Shown one piece after another: positions 43,648-53,197 of a stretch of 64,000 nucleotides of DNA. The translations under genes were made by a program, and so were the position numbers. The notes under the pieces were generated by a model, which was not told where the DNA came from, ran no database searches, and saw only the letters and a program-made list of their open reading frames with translations. The stretch's first letter is position 1, and the number at the start of each line of letters is the position of its first letter. Source of the DNA: Moritella sp. F3 (GTDB taxonomy: Bacteria > Pseudomonadota > Gammaproteobacteria > Enterobacterales > Moritellaceae); the NCBI RefSeq assembly GCF_015082335.1, contig NZ_BLRL01000006.1, positions 99,928 through 163,927 on the forward strand. The letters are read 5' to 3'.

Positions 43648-45546
43648 ATGGACACACCAGAACAAGCTTATTTTATAAGTAGCGACTTTGACCTACTATG
43701 TCTCGCTTTGCCTGGTGCAGGTAAAACCTACAGCACAATCAAACTATCGGGATCATTACTAAAAAAAGATTCAAGCTATAAGGTGTTGCTTATTACTTTC
43801 ACAAAGTCAGCCGCCAACGAAATGAACGAACGACTTGAGGGTGAAGTTGACGCCCTTGATATTCTGACTGAGCGGGTTCGGGCAAGCACTTTTGATTCAA
43901 TGCAAAACAAGCAAGCAAAACAACTTAGTCGCTTTAAAAAAAGAACGTTGGCTGGCGGCGAAATGGGGAATTTTATATTTAGATGCATAAACTCCTATTC
44001 TGAGGTGGTTGATTATGATGATGCAACGCGTTGTATTGATCAATTTGGTCACTATGTTGAACTGCCTACTTGTTCAATCAAGGGGTATAATTTTGACGCA
44101 GTGGCTTTTTATCAGCACTACTTATCAATGTTAGAGGTGAACAGGTTTACCGACTTTTCAATTATAAGTCGAAAAGTATGCCTAGCGATGGAACAAGGAA
44201 AGATAGATCTAGATGGTGTTACCCATTTGATCGTAGACGAATATCAAGATTCTTGTCCCGTTCAATACCGATGGATAAAAGCTTACCGCAACGCTGGTGT
44301 TAAAATAATTGTTGTCGGCGATGATGACCAAGCGATTTATGGATTCCGCACACAATCTGCCAATTTAGACGGCCTCTCTAATGAGGATGTATTTACTCTA
44401 TTCAACAAGGATTTCAACCCAGCAGTTTGTATGCTATCACGGTGTTTTCGTTGCCGCCCTGAAATATTAAAATTAGCAGAACGTCTGATTAGCCATAATG
44501 TAAAACGTATCGACAAAGAGATGATCGCGGTAAAAGAACCTGGTGGGAAAGTTCTGTTTCGAGGATATAAAACCAAAGATGACGAACTTGATGCCATCGC
44601 TAGACATGTTTCAGAGTTTAATGACGGGTATGCAATTCTGTGTCGCACTCAGAGAGAGCTGAGCGACTTAGAGGTTCACCTTTCAGCTCATAATGTAGAA
44701 TATGAAAGAATCGGTTCTAAGAGCCTCTGGGACAACCCTGCGGCCGATTACATGCTCAAGTTCTACTGGTCTACATTTAAACAGAAGGATTTTCGCTTTA
44801 TTGGAGAGATACTTGGCCACTTCCAAGAAACCGAATCCGTAATTCAATTTATCATTACTAATTGCAGAAAAAAGACGTTATTTTCGGATGTTATAATTCC
44901 GGATTCACTTAACCCTTTAAACGTGACACTTAAGCTTCAATCATTATTTAAAGACTATCAGACAGATACTTTAACGTATCACGCAAGAAAGAAACGTATT
45001 CAAACAGTGTCAGACCTAGTAATACGAAATCGCCAGCTAAAGGAAACATCTCAAGAATTCAAAATCATCCATATCATTGGCGACATTTTAAATAAAATGA
45101 AATGTAAACGTGAATTCAGTTACCACGACAGAGTCGAAATATTAGGTAAAAACCTTGCACCAAAAAGCAACGCAAGTAACGATGATGATAATCAAATCGT
45201 TAAAATCATGACCATGCACTCTTCAAAAGGCCTTCAGTTTAATAGTGTCTGGTTGCCAAACTGTGTTGAGACAAGCATTCCAAGTAAACGGTCTATTGAG
45301 ACTGATTATGTGAACGGGACAAATGACGCGGTTGAAGAAGAGCGTAGATTATTCTTTGTTGCAATCACAAGAGCTGTCCACAGAATACATATCTCATTTA
45401 ACCATGATTTTTCTAAATCGGACAGTAATCCAGTTAGCCGTTTTGTGGGTGAAGCGGATAGTGCCGCTTACGATAAGGCTGTCAAAATGTTGCATGCTGA
45501 ATATCAAATAGAACAATACGAAGATCTAGAGTACAGCAATTCTTAA
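43648..45546 (+). CDS. UvrD/Rep-family superfamily 1 helicase, 632 aa
   Basis: All SF1A motifs are visible: LPGAGKTYST (Walker A, residues 21-30), LITFTKSAANEM (Ia), VDEYQDSC (Walker B/II, near 195), GDDDQAIYGFR (III, near 225), CFRCRPEIL (IV region), KIMTMHSSKGLQF (V, near 520) and EERRLFFVAITRAV (VI, near 565). An ATP-driven 3'-5' DNA unwinding role in repair, transfer or plasmid replication is expected. It is shorter than UvrD (about 720 aa). Three further genes follow on the same strand. Confidence 0.88.
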   Translation: MDTPEQAYFISSDFDLLCLALPGAGKTYSTIKLSGSLLKKDSSYKVLLITFTKSAANEMNERLEGEVDALDILTERVRASTFDSMQNKQAKQLSRFKKRTLAGGEMGNFIFRCINSYSEVVDYDDATRCIDQFGHYVELPTCSIKGYNFDAVAFYQHYLSMLEVNRFTDFSIISRKVCLAMEQGKIDLDGVTHLIVDEYQDSCPVQYRWIKAYRNAGVKIIVVGDDDQAIYGFRTQSANLDGLSNEDVFTLFNKDFNPAVCMLSRCFRCRPEILKLAERLISHNVKRIDKEMIAVKEPGGKVLFRGYKTKDDELDAIARHVSEFNDGYAILCRTQRELSDLEVHLSAHNVEYERIGSKSLWDNPAADYMLKFYWSTFKQKDFRFIGEILGHFQETESVIQFIITNCRKKTLFSDVIIPDSLNPLNVTLKLQSLFKDYQTDTLTYHARKKRIQTVSDLVIRNRQLKETSQEFKIIHIIGDILNKMKCKREFSYHDRVEILGKNLAPKSNASNDDDNQIVKIMTMHSSKGLQFNSVWLPNCVETSIPSKRSIETDYVNGTNDAVEEERRLFFVAITRAVHRIHISFNHDFSKSDSNPVSRFVGEADSAAYDKAVKMLHAEYQIEQYEDLEYSNS

Positions 45547-45598
45547 AAAGCCGCTTCCTTAGGGGTCGGTAAACTTAACTAAATAAGGAAATATGATT

Positions 45599-46405
45599 AT
45601 GTTTTCATTTCTAACGACAAAATTTGATTTATTTAATAAAAATAAAGTAGCCAGCCTTAAGATTGAACTTGAAGCACAGAAAAAACTGCTAGAAGAAAGT
45701 CAGAATAAGTTGATGCCACTAGAGCATTTTTTTGAAAATGTATATATTTATGCTGGTACTTATCCAAACTGGAAAGTACAGCAAGAACTTCGCGAAAGTA
45801 ATTATTATTTAAAGCAACATGGCGCCGCATTTTACCATTTTAAAACTATCGATAAATACTTAACCAGACTTGTTGACGCTACACAAGAGTATGTTACATC
45901 TAACCGTGCTGATTTAAACGGTCCAGAGAGATTTTGGCAAGAAGGTCTTTCGGAAGCAAGAGGTGACGACATGCTGACTCCTACTTCAAACAAAAAATCG
46001 CCTCAACTAAAACAAAAAAATGAACCATTGATTGAACACCGTAAAGTGATGTACCCGCAAAAAGATGTTCATATAACAATGGCATTCAGTAATTTAATTG
46101 CTGACGTATTGAGAGTCCCGAACACAGCGAAATTTGATGCGGAACATTTACAAATTTATGTACATGAAGCAGGGGTCGCGTTGCACAATTTACCAGAGTG
46201 TATATTAGAGAAGCGATTAAGTAGTTATGAATTGATCAAGTTAAATTTATTAGACCCTACTGGTTCTGATACTAAATGGGGCGATTGGTCGACTCAGTTT
46301 GCACTCGCATTCGACTTAAAACTTCCTGACGTTCCGGTTAGTTATCAAGACGAGAAAAAACAGAAACAATTGCAAGCCACCGCTAACTTAGGGGCTGAAA
46401 TATGA
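45599..46405 (+). CDS. hypothetical protein, 268 aa
   Basis: The ATG at 45599 is best spaced from AAGGAA; one two codons earlier is also possible. An N-terminal coiled coil (KVASLKIELEAQKKLLEESQNKL) precedes a helical domain. It overlaps the next gene by 4 bases (ATGA), indicating coupling, and probably shares a transcript with the helicase. No family is recognised. Confidence 0.65.
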   Translation: MFSFLTTKFDLFNKNKVASLKIELEAQKKLLEESQNKLMPLEHFFENVYIYAGTYPNWKVQQELRESNYYLKQHGAAFYHFKTIDKYLTRLVDATQEYVTSNRADLNGPERFWQEGLSEARGDDMLTPTSNKKSPQLKQKNEPLIEHRKVMYPQKDVHITMAFSNLIADVLRVPNTAKFDAEHLQIYVHEAGVALHNLPECILEKRLSSYELIKLNLLDPTGSDTKWGDWSTQFALAFDLKLPDVPVSYQDEKKQKQLQATANLGAEI

Positions 46406-47553
46406 GCATTAACAAAGTTGCCAAAATGTTTTGCACACAAAATTTAAACCCATTTCAATCTTCAGGATCATACAATGTACATGCATATTTTGATGATGCT
46501 GATGAAGAGGCCGCTTACGTAAGTTCTCTGCAAAGTTTTTGCGAAAATGACAATATTAAATTGCACTGCCTCGATTTTAATTGCGGATCATATTTTAATG
46601 CCAAACACACTACTGATTGCACCGTTGATGAGTTGATTTATAAATACCTTGAACACAGCGATGAAGATTACTGTCACCATGGATTTGAACTATTATGTAT
46701 CCTGCTTACTTACGGACTGGACCATAAAAAGGACATTATTAATCGTGAACTGCGTGAATTAATGCCATATACGATGAGCGCAGAGTCCGCTTTGCAATTA
46801 ACTGAAATAATATCAAAATCTGTCAAACGGTGGGCAGAGAGTGATGACCGAGACCTTCAGTCTATGGCAAGTAACTACCTGCAGACGTCAGAGTTTATCG
46901 CTAACAAAAGTACTTCAGAACCGCGTTACGGCTTAATCAATGGGCTTTCACTTTTAATGGAAAGTATAACCAACAATATCAGAACTCGTACAACAACTAT
47001 TTGGTTACTTAAACATGAAAAAGAGTGCGAGTACCATACACCTATGGTTACTGAATTATTGCAACTTTTCCGCAGAAAAAACCGCATGGCCGGAGTGTCT
47101 TTCATTACAATCGATACTGCAAAGATTGATAAGTGCACAGCCTTTAGATACAAATGCGGTGTCTTAACGGGTACCTTCAGTGGGCGCTGGACACCTTTCA
47201 TCAATCGAGAAATAGATACAGTTTACAATGAGGCATATCAGGCCAACAAGTTTCGAATTCCTTTCGTTGACAAGGTTGATATTGAAGCTGATGAAGTAAT
47301 TGGTCTTTGGGTTAACAATGTATTTATTCCATCATTGATGAGATCTAAAAACAAATGGCCATCCTTTAAAATGAACCGTGCAGATGATGTGCCGAAACCA
47401 ATTAAATACGGTTTAACCATTAACGATTTGTTGGTGAACCCTACCTTCAAAGCAGCTGTGGAACGACGACTGTCGCTTGTACCTGATAATTTTGATTATA
47501 AAAAAATACTTCTGGAAATCATCTCAGAATACCAAAAAATTAAAGTAGATTAG
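46402..47553 (+). CDS. hypothetical protein, 383 aa
   Basis: ATGA overlap with the preceding gene. The protein has many Cys, Arg and acidic residues, with DYCHHGFELLCILLT and a basic C-terminal domain. No nuclease, helicase or replication motif is visible. Together with the preceding gene and the helicase it forms a conserved-looking trio that may act on DNA, but this is inference from position. Confidence 0.65.
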   Translation: MSINKVAKMFCTQNLNPFQSSGSYNVHAYFDDADEEAAYVSSLQSFCENDNIKLHCLDFNCGSYFNAKHTTDCTVDELIYKYLEHSDEDYCHHGFELLCILLTYGLDHKKDIINRELRELMPYTMSAESALQLTEIISKSVKRWAESDDRDLQSMASNYLQTSEFIANKSTSEPRYGLINGLSLLMESITNNIRTRTTTIWLLKHEKECEYHTPMVTELLQLFRRKNRMAGVSFITIDTAKIDKCTAFRYKCGVLTGTFSGRWTPFINREIDTVYNEAYQANKFRIPFVDKVDIEADEVIGLWVNNVFIPSLMRSKNKWPSFKMNRADDVPKPIKYGLTINDLLVNPTFKAAVERRLSLVPDNFDYKKILLEIISEYQKIKVD

Positions 47554-47585
47554 ACCAAGTTCAGAATATAATTAAGTGGGGTGCC

Positions 47586-47744
47586 ATGGGTTATCAAGTG
47601 ATTTTTGATTATCTAATATATTTCAAAAAAACAGAACTTCAAGCTCATCAATATATCGAGGTGAACATCCCCCACTTAGTCAGACCTGAAATCATGATAA
47701 GCGAAGGAAAAGAGTTATTAGAGCAAGGTAAACGAGCATCATGA
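47586..47744 (+). CDS. small protein, 52 aa
   Basis: ATG follows GTGGGGTGCC. Encodes MGYQVIFDYLIYFKKTELQ and ends in EQGKRAS. It starts 33 bases after the previous stop on the same strand. No family is recognised. Confidence 0.5.
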   Translation: MGYQVIFDYLIYFKKTELQAHQYIEVNIPHLVRPEIMISEGKELLEQGKRAS

Positions 47745-47898
47745 CTTGATATAAAAGGCCTCACCGCACAGCGTTATACCATAACAATGCAGCATGTTTA
47801 TAAACAAGGTTCGATGAACAGCATTGCTACAATCGCCGTTCCGGTAAATTTATCTTTTGGTGATAGTTTAAGATGAGATACTGGCTGCTGCCGTTCAT

Positions 47899-48210
47899 TT
47901 GCAATAACATAACTTATATCATATTATGGACTAGTGCACTCGAAAAGGCTCACGAGTGGTAAGCGCCTTCACTTTCAAAATCTCCCAATTCAATTTTCTA
48001 GAATAACTCAACAGTAGCGTGACGTCGTCACACTCCTGTAATTAGCTGCGCGATTAGACCCAAATTAGATATAAGTATTAATAAATATTTATTCCTAATT
48101 TGTTGCTATGCGACAACTTTGACAGCTCTATAACGTTAAATGCTGCAGCGATTCCCGCTCGTTAACTATCAAGCTTTCCATTTGGAAAACAATTCAATCA
48201 GGACTAATCC
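47899..48210 (+). promoter_or_regulatory. structured leader, copy 10
   Basis: Promoter TTGCAA (47899-47904), 17-base spacer, TATTAT (47922-47927). PK1: CACTCG 47937-47942 with CGAGTG 47953-47958, AGGC 47946-47949 with GCCT 47965-47968. Palindrome GTGACGTCGTCAC 48019-48031. PK2: CAGC 48123-48126 with GCTG 48142-48145, loop TAACG 48131-48135 with CGTTA 48160-48164, inner hairpin AGCG/CGCT, end ACTATCAA. The knot strand is fully changed from AGGC yet still pairs. Confidence 0.85.
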
Positions 48211-49818
48211 ATGACTCCAACTATCAATACCGGTAGCGCTTTGACGTGCGCCACAACTTCAACCCCAATACACATCGATTTAATTCGAGATATGGTAACT
48301 GCACATGATCTGGATGTGAAATACATCAAAAAAGTGGCTGAGTTTAATGCTCTACCCGAACATAGAGGCGCACTTACCGGCATACTTCAAGAAAAGAATA
48401 TACAACTCTTTAACGACATAGACTTATTCAAACCTGAAGCAGCCCTTCTTTCAGTGAGAAGAAGTTATTGGAAGAAATTATCAACTAAAAGTAAAATTGC
48501 AGACCTCATGGGTTCTGCTCAAAAGGAAGAGTTTGACGAGCAAATGCGTACTGGTGATGGTTTACCGGAATTTACGATTGACCACATCAACAGCTCCCTA
48601 AACGACCTTTACGGTCAAGGGCGTGATTTCTTCATTAACTCTGTAGATGAGGTATTTCAGAAACTGTCAAAGGACCATGTGACAAACTGTCCTGCTGGTT
48701 TTAGAAAGAAAATGATTATGGCGGGTGAACGTGAATGCTGGGGCACTATAAGCACTTCGATTATGAACCTTATCCATGATTTACGCCGTATTATTGCTCG
48801 GTTTAGTGGTCGTGGTTCTGAAGGCCTCAGTTATGAACAAACAAAATACGTGTTTTCTCACGCAGACAGTGACACGGGCACCTACGTAGATGTTGATAAC
48901 GCGTTTCGGTTAAAAACATTTAAAAATGGTAATTGTCACGTAGAGATTAACGATGAAATTGCACATCAGCTCAATGAAATACTGGCCGAGAAATATCCAA
49001 CAGCAATTCCTGCACCTAAAAGGAAGAGCCAATCTAGTCGCAAAAAGACCGCTAAAAAACAGGTGTTTATTGATAAGTTACTTAGTTTTAATGTCCTTCA
49101 ATCTCTAACTGATATGGTTGAAGGCGAACGTTTTCACTCTTTATCGAAAATATCTTATGAACGGATTAAAGCTGTCTCCGGAAATAATAAATTTATGGCT
49201 GGTCAAATTGTTGATGTATTAACATTGCTTGGAGCAGTCAGAACAGAGCGTTTTTTCCAATTTGATGATTCACGCACTGGTGTCATTGCCGCCATGCTGA
49301 AAAGTGTCATTACTCATGGTTACGTACCTGATTACAAATCTCAGCAGTACTACCCATCGGGTGACACTGTTGCCAGGGCAGCTGTAGCTTATGCGAAAAT
49401 TGATAACTCTGGTTTATCTTGTATTGAACCAAATACAGGGCTGGGGGGTATCTCTAAATATTTACCTTTTGATACTGTTAATGTTGAAATTAACCCGTTG
49501 TTTTGCGATTTTTTAACCGCTAAGGGTTTTCAGAATGTCATCTGTGATGATTTCTTAAAATACAGTGCTAATACTACTGCAAAATTCGACCGCGTGGTGA
49601 TGAATCCTCCATTCACTGATAATGCATGGTTATTCCATGTTAAGGCCGCTTTAACGTTATTAAACAATGATGGTGTACTGGTCGCTGTTTTGCCTGTAAG
49701 TGCTAAACAAAAACTGATATTGAGTGAACAGTACAATGTTGAGTTTCTAGAAACGTTCGACAATGAATTTGCTAATACACAAGTTAGTGTAATTATAATA
49801 CGAATCACAATCAAATAA
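48211..49818 (+). CDS. DUF4942 N6-adenine DNA methyltransferase, 535 aa
   Basis: The N-terminal 190 residues fit DUF4942: SYWKKLSTKSKIADLMGSAQ, RDFFINSVDEVFQKLSKDHVTN and GFRKKMIM. The C-terminal part has a methyltransferase fold with CIEPNTGLGGI (motif I, near 409), DFLKYSA and MNPPFTDNAW (NPPF, near 465), the signature of N6-adenine methylation. No restriction partner is nearby, so it is probably an orphan, protecting the plasmid from host restriction or altering regulation. Sole promoter is leader copy 10. Confidence 0.82.
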   Translation: MTPTINTGSALTCATTSTPIHIDLIRDMVTAHDLDVKYIKKVAEFNALPEHRGALTGILQEKNIQLFNDIDLFKPEAALLSVRRSYWKKLSTKSKIADLMGSAQKEEFDEQMRTGDGLPEFTIDHINSSLNDLYGQGRDFFINSVDEVFQKLSKDHVTNCPAGFRKKMIMAGERECWGTISTSIMNLIHDLRRIIARFSGRGSEGLSYEQTKYVFSHADSDTGTYVDVDNAFRLKTFKNGNCHVEINDEIAHQLNEILAEKYPTAIPAPKRKSQSSRKKTAKKQVFIDKLLSFNVLQSLTDMVEGERFHSLSKISYERIKAVSGNNKFMAGQIVDVLTLLGAVRTERFFQFDDSRTGVIAAMLKSVITHGYVPDYKSQQYYPSGDTVARAAVAYAKIDNSGLSCIEPNTGLGGISKYLPFDTVNVEINPLFCDFLTAKGFQNVICDDFLKYSANTTAKFDRVVMNPPFTDNAWLFHVKAALTLLNNDGVLVAVLPVSAKQKLILSEQYNVEFLETFDNEFANTQVSVIIIRITIK

Positions 49819-49930
49819 CCTGTACCTAACCACCTGAAAAGGTGCGTTAGGATACCATCGTAGCAGCAATAGTTAAGTAATTTCATTACAAGATAGCTTA
49901 ACTATTTCTGGTATCTCGGTACCTCAAATA

Positions 49931-49995
49931 GCAAGTGTCAGATTGAAAACTTGCAAGGGGACTTTCCCTATCTAACTTCCAACAAAGGATTACCT
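49931..49995 (+). promoter_or_regulatory. intercistronic PK2 element, copy 14
   Basis: GCAAGT 49931-49936 with ACTTGC 49949-49954; loop AGAT 49940-49943 with ATCT 49970-49973; inner hairpin AGGG/CCCT; end AACTTCCAA 49974-49982, followed by AAAGGATTACCT and the start codon. No PK1 or promoter is seen, so the element lies within a transcript from copy 10. Confidence 0.75.
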
Positions 49996-50673
49996 ATGCC
50001 AAAGCTTAGCACTGGTCAATTAGTCCGATTATCCAATTCAAGAACTAAAGTCATCAACACGTATATACGCACGCACAACCTGCATGGGTTACCACTTGAA
50101 GTGTATGTTGATAACCTTGGATGGATATCTGCTAATTATAACCAAACGTCTTTCGGTGCGTTTGAACTGCAAACTGTAAAACATCTTTTAACACAAGATG
50201 AACGCTTAACATCCCAACAAAAAGCTGAACTAAAGCGCAGTGCAGAGTTCATGCACTGGGTTGAACAAAACTTGAAAGTTAGCTTTCAGCCCATTCATTT
50301 TAATTGTAATTATTGCAACTCAAAGATGAAAATTAAAACGCTGTACAACAGAGATAGTTATTGCTGTTCAAACAGTATCTGTGATGCGAGGGTGGGGGTC
50401 CATAAAGTGGACTTCATGCCACTGGGTACACCAGCAAACACTTCACTGAGAATGCATCGTAAAACTTGCCATACGGAGTTTGATAAGATATGGAAAGAAA
50501 ACTTATTGGACCGCGCTGCTGCATATCGCGCCGTCGGTTCAATAACTAACTGGACCAGAAATCAATGCCATATCGGTAAGCTTGAGAACAAGAAACAATG
50601 TGAATTGTTTATTGCTGCCGCCAAAATCATTTGGCAACGAGAAGTTTCTCACCCTCAATATTTAAATGCTTAA
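49996..50673 (+). CDS. DUF3268 zinc-finger protein, 225 aa
   Basis: The C-terminal half carries a four-Cys zinc site and the DUF3268 pattern: NCNYCNSKM, CCSNSICDARVG, PLGTPANTSLRMHRK and HTEFDKIWK, then RAAAYRAVGSI. DUF3268 proteins occur on phages and plasmids with unknown roles, probably nucleic-acid binding. The ATG at 49996 after AAAGGATTACCT is chosen; a longer TTG form overlaps the PK2 element. Co-transcribed with both methyltransferase genes. Confidence 0.75.
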   Translation: MPKLSTGQLVRLSNSRTKVINTYIRTHNLHGLPLEVYVDNLGWISANYNQTSFGAFELQTVKHLLTQDERLTSQQKAELKRSAEFMHWVEQNLKVSFQPIHFNCNYCNSKMKIKTLYNRDSYCCSNSICDARVGVHKVDFMPLGTPANTSLRMHRKTCHTEFDKIWKENLLDRAAAYRAVGSITNWTRNQCHIGKLENKKQCELFIAAAKIIWQREVSHPQYLNA

Positions 50674-50768
50674 CTCGCATCTAACCTATTAACAGTGCCT
50701 TATTGGCACTGTTAAAACCCTGTACTCGCATTTTTACGCGTAACTACAAACATCCAATAGGAATTATT

Positions 50769-52163
50769 ATGAAACTATTAATAAACAAAGCTCTAAACCT
50801 GATGAAAAATGGGCAGAAACGGGTATGGCTTGAACACGGGAATCTGATCGATTTTTGTAAGCCTGGTACCGGTCTAAAGATTACTGATATTGATGCTGAC
50901 ACAATCAACGTCTTGTTCACTGACGAAGATACGCCGCGGAGCGTTTCAAAACGCAACGTTAGAGGGGTTGAAAAGCCACTTATTGAAATCTCTGAGGCTA
51001 ATTCTGATGTTTTAAAATCATGGGCTGATAATGAGTCACTACGTATTGTAGTGACTACAAAAGGCATCAATATTTCTATAAACAAGAACTCCATTGAAGC
51101 TAAAGTTATAGCGCGTGAACGTCGATTTAATCATTCATTGGCTAACAGCAAGATAAGTATAGGAAGTGTATTTACTGGGTTTGGTGGTTTAGACTACTCG
51201 GCTCACGAAGGCTTTGAAAAGGCCGGTATAAAAACAAAGATACGATTCGCAATTGACAACTACGAGCCTTCTTTAATGAATATACAAAAAAATCTTAGTT
51301 TTTTGCTAGATGAGCGTTCCATGATCATTAACTCAGATATTGCTGAGTTAAATCTAGGTTCGGGTAATCTACCAACGGTTGACGGATTATACATAACACC
51401 ACCATGTATTGATGCCAGCGTGGCCGGTAGAGCAAAGAAAAAGAACACTTTAGAAACTAGTAAAACTTGCAACTTAGCCTATTACTACAACCAGATCATC
51501 GAGCGTAGTGAAGCAGGGTTTATCGTTTTGGAAAATGTGATCGGTTATATGAAAACAGCAAGTTTTCAGTTGTTAACTTCACTACTTGAAGCGTGGCGAT
51601 ATCGTGTTCAAATACGTGTCATTGAATCCAATAAAGAGGGTTACAGCTTTGAGAATCGCAAAAGAATGTACTTAATTGCAACAAGCGAGGGAATTGCTCA
51701 AGACTTTTCTATAAATGACGTTATCAATGTTGGTGATACACCCCCTACATCATTGGGGGAGTTTATGGACACTGTGGATATTGACGACAAAGCCTGGAAA
51801 GATAAGCTTCATTTAATTGAAAAACAAGAACGTGACAAAGAAAAAGGGTCTAGCTTCTCTATGCAAATATTTGATAAAGATAGCAAAAGCATTTCATGCT
51901 TACGCGCACAAGTACAAAAATCAGGAAGTTCAGATCCACTTATCCAACATCCTATTACAAAAAAATTCAGAATACCTTCCGCGTTAGAACATATAAAAGC
52001 AAAGGGTTATCCTGAATGGTTTATCGATGGACTTGGTGAAGGCCAGGCACATTATGGGGGGGGCAACTCAATCATACCCAATATTCTCATTAGCTTGACC
52101 TATTTTTTAGGCATGTCTCTTAAGGGAAATTATCAACAAACAAAAATGGCAATTGCTGTTTAA
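50769..52163 (+). CDS. C5-cytosine DNA methyltransferase, 464 aa
   Basis: A complete set of catalytic motifs: SVFTGFGGLDYSA (I, near 135), ITPPCIDAS (IV with catalytic PPC, near 211), VLENVIGYM (VI, ENV), ENRKRMYLIA (VIII) and GGGNSIIPNIL (X). A 120-residue N-terminal region is not recognised. It should methylate cytosine at C5 in a specific sequence; no matching endonuclease is adjacent, so it is an orphan enzyme. The ATG at 50769 follows ATAGGAATTATT. Same operon as the DUF4942 and DUF3268 genes. Confidence 0.85.
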   Translation: MKLLINKALNLMKNGQKRVWLEHGNLIDFCKPGTGLKITDIDADTINVLFTDEDTPRSVSKRNVRGVEKPLIEISEANSDVLKSWADNESLRIVVTTKGINISINKNSIEAKVIARERRFNHSLANSKISIGSVFTGFGGLDYSAHEGFEKAGIKTKIRFAIDNYEPSLMNIQKNLSFLLDERSMIINSDIAELNLGSGNLPTVDGLYITPPCIDASVAGRAKKKNTLETSKTCNLAYYYNQIIERSEAGFIVLENVIGYMKTASFQLLTSLLEAWRYRVQIRVIESNKEGYSFENRKRMYLIATSEGIAQDFSINDVINVGDTPPTSLGEFMDTVDIDDKAWKDKLHLIEKQERDKEKGSSFSMQIFDKDSKSISCLRAQVQKSGSSDPLIQHPITKKFRIPSALEHIKAKGYPEWFIDGLGEGQAHYGGGNSIIPNILISLTYFLGMSLKGNYQQTKMAIAV

Positions 52164-52222
52164 CTTTAAACGGCCTCACTACGGGGCTGTTTACTTTCAA
52201 CGATTATCAAGTAGGACTTAAT

Positions 52223-52471
52223 ATGATAATTAAAATTCGTAACTTTGGTAACGACACGGATTGCGATATAAACGAACTACTTAATGAATTGAAAGATTAT
52301 TCAGGGTTATCAGTTTCACTACAATACAAACGACCATCGGGTATGAATGCATTATTGTTCATTGATCCTATAATTGGGAAAGATGGTGACATCATAATCA
52401 AGGATGCATACACCGATGAAGTGTATACTATTCAAAATATCAAAGAGAATTTCGGAATAATGAAAACGTGA
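52223..52471 (+). CDS. hypothetical protein, 82 aa
   Basis: GTAGGACTTAAT precedes the ATG. A GGCC-rich hairpin and TTTACTTTCAAC, the end of the PK2 pattern, occur just upstream, but a full pseudoknot is not clear there. The product is small and beta-rich with an acidic end. No family is recognised. Confidence 0.58.
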   Translation: MIIKIRNFGNDTDCDINELLNELKDYSGLSVSLQYKRPSGMNALLFIDPIIGKDGDIIIKDAYTDEVYTIQNIKENFGIMKT

Positions 52472-52488
52472 TCTCAATATGATATTAT

Positions 52489-52522
52489 GATGGCCATTAC
52501 AATTAACCTTGTAATGGCCATC
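52489..52522 (+). terminator. strong hairpin, probable terminator overlapping the next promoter
   Basis: GATGGCCATTACAA pairs perfectly with TTGTAATGGCCATC over 14 bases. The second arm also supplies the TTGTAA -35 element of leader copy 11, so termination and the next promoter overlap. Confidence 0.7.
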
Positions 52523-52865
52523 CATTTTATCATAAAATTAAATTTATTACGCACCAGGCTCAGTGCAACATATTCGCCTCACTTTCAAAATACTTCAACG
52601 TACTAATATACCGCGTGACGCCGTCACACTTTTTAGAACACACTAAAATTAGTATGATCTGTTGTCTTTAAATCTTAAGTACTGACAGACCATACCTATT
52701 TATTGTGTTGATTCACATCATCACATTAGTCGGACTCAAGCAATAACCGACAAGGTGTTTATCCACCGCTTACTTTCAACATTTATTCAACTTACTCCTT
52801 GGGGTGTCCTTTAAAGCAAGTTCCCGAACTTGTTTTAATGGCCATCCCTATCATTGGAGTTTGAT
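52509..52865 (+). promoter_or_regulatory. structured leader, copy 11
   Basis: Promoter TTGTAA (52509-52514), 18-base spacer, TAAAAT (52533-52538). PK1: GCAC 52551-52554 with GTGC 52563-52566, AGGC 52556-52559 with GCCT 52576-52579. Palindrome GTGACGCCGTCAC 52615-52627. PK2: GTCGG 52729-52733 with CCGAC 52747-52751, loop AAGC 52738-52741 with GCTT 52768-52771, inner hairpin GGTG/CACC, end ACTTTCAA. Confidence 0.88.
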
Positions 52866-53060
52866 ATGTCTACTCTTATACCTAATTGCATTACATTTTC
52901 ACGAAATACAAAAACAATCCGATTCCCAAGTGGTATCCAACATCAATTCCGTGGTGCTATTTTATCAACTGGAGCTGACAGTGAAGCAGAGCAACTTCTT
53001 CGTAAATGGGCTACTTACAAAGGCCTAATGACTGCTCAGGATAAAATCTTATTTTACTAA
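52866..53060 (+). CDS. hypothetical basic protein, 64 aa
   Basis: ATG at 52866 with TTGGAGTTTGAT before it. A small protein (MSTLIPNCITFSRNTKT ... SEAEQLLRKWATYKGL). No family is recognised. Sole gene behind leader copy 11; a GCCGG/CCGGC hairpin follows. Confidence 0.6.
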   Translation: MSTLIPNCITFSRNTKTIRFPSGIQHQFRGAILSTGADSEAEQLLRKWATYKGLMTAQDKILFY

Positions 53061-53197
53061 AGACCAAGTATGCCGGTTCTCCGGCAACTTTATGTCTATA
53101 TCATATCTAAATTTTACATGATGATGTACGAACAATTGTGTGATGATGACTTATTTGTTTAAAGTACATAACAAACCTAAAGCAGAATATTTATTTA

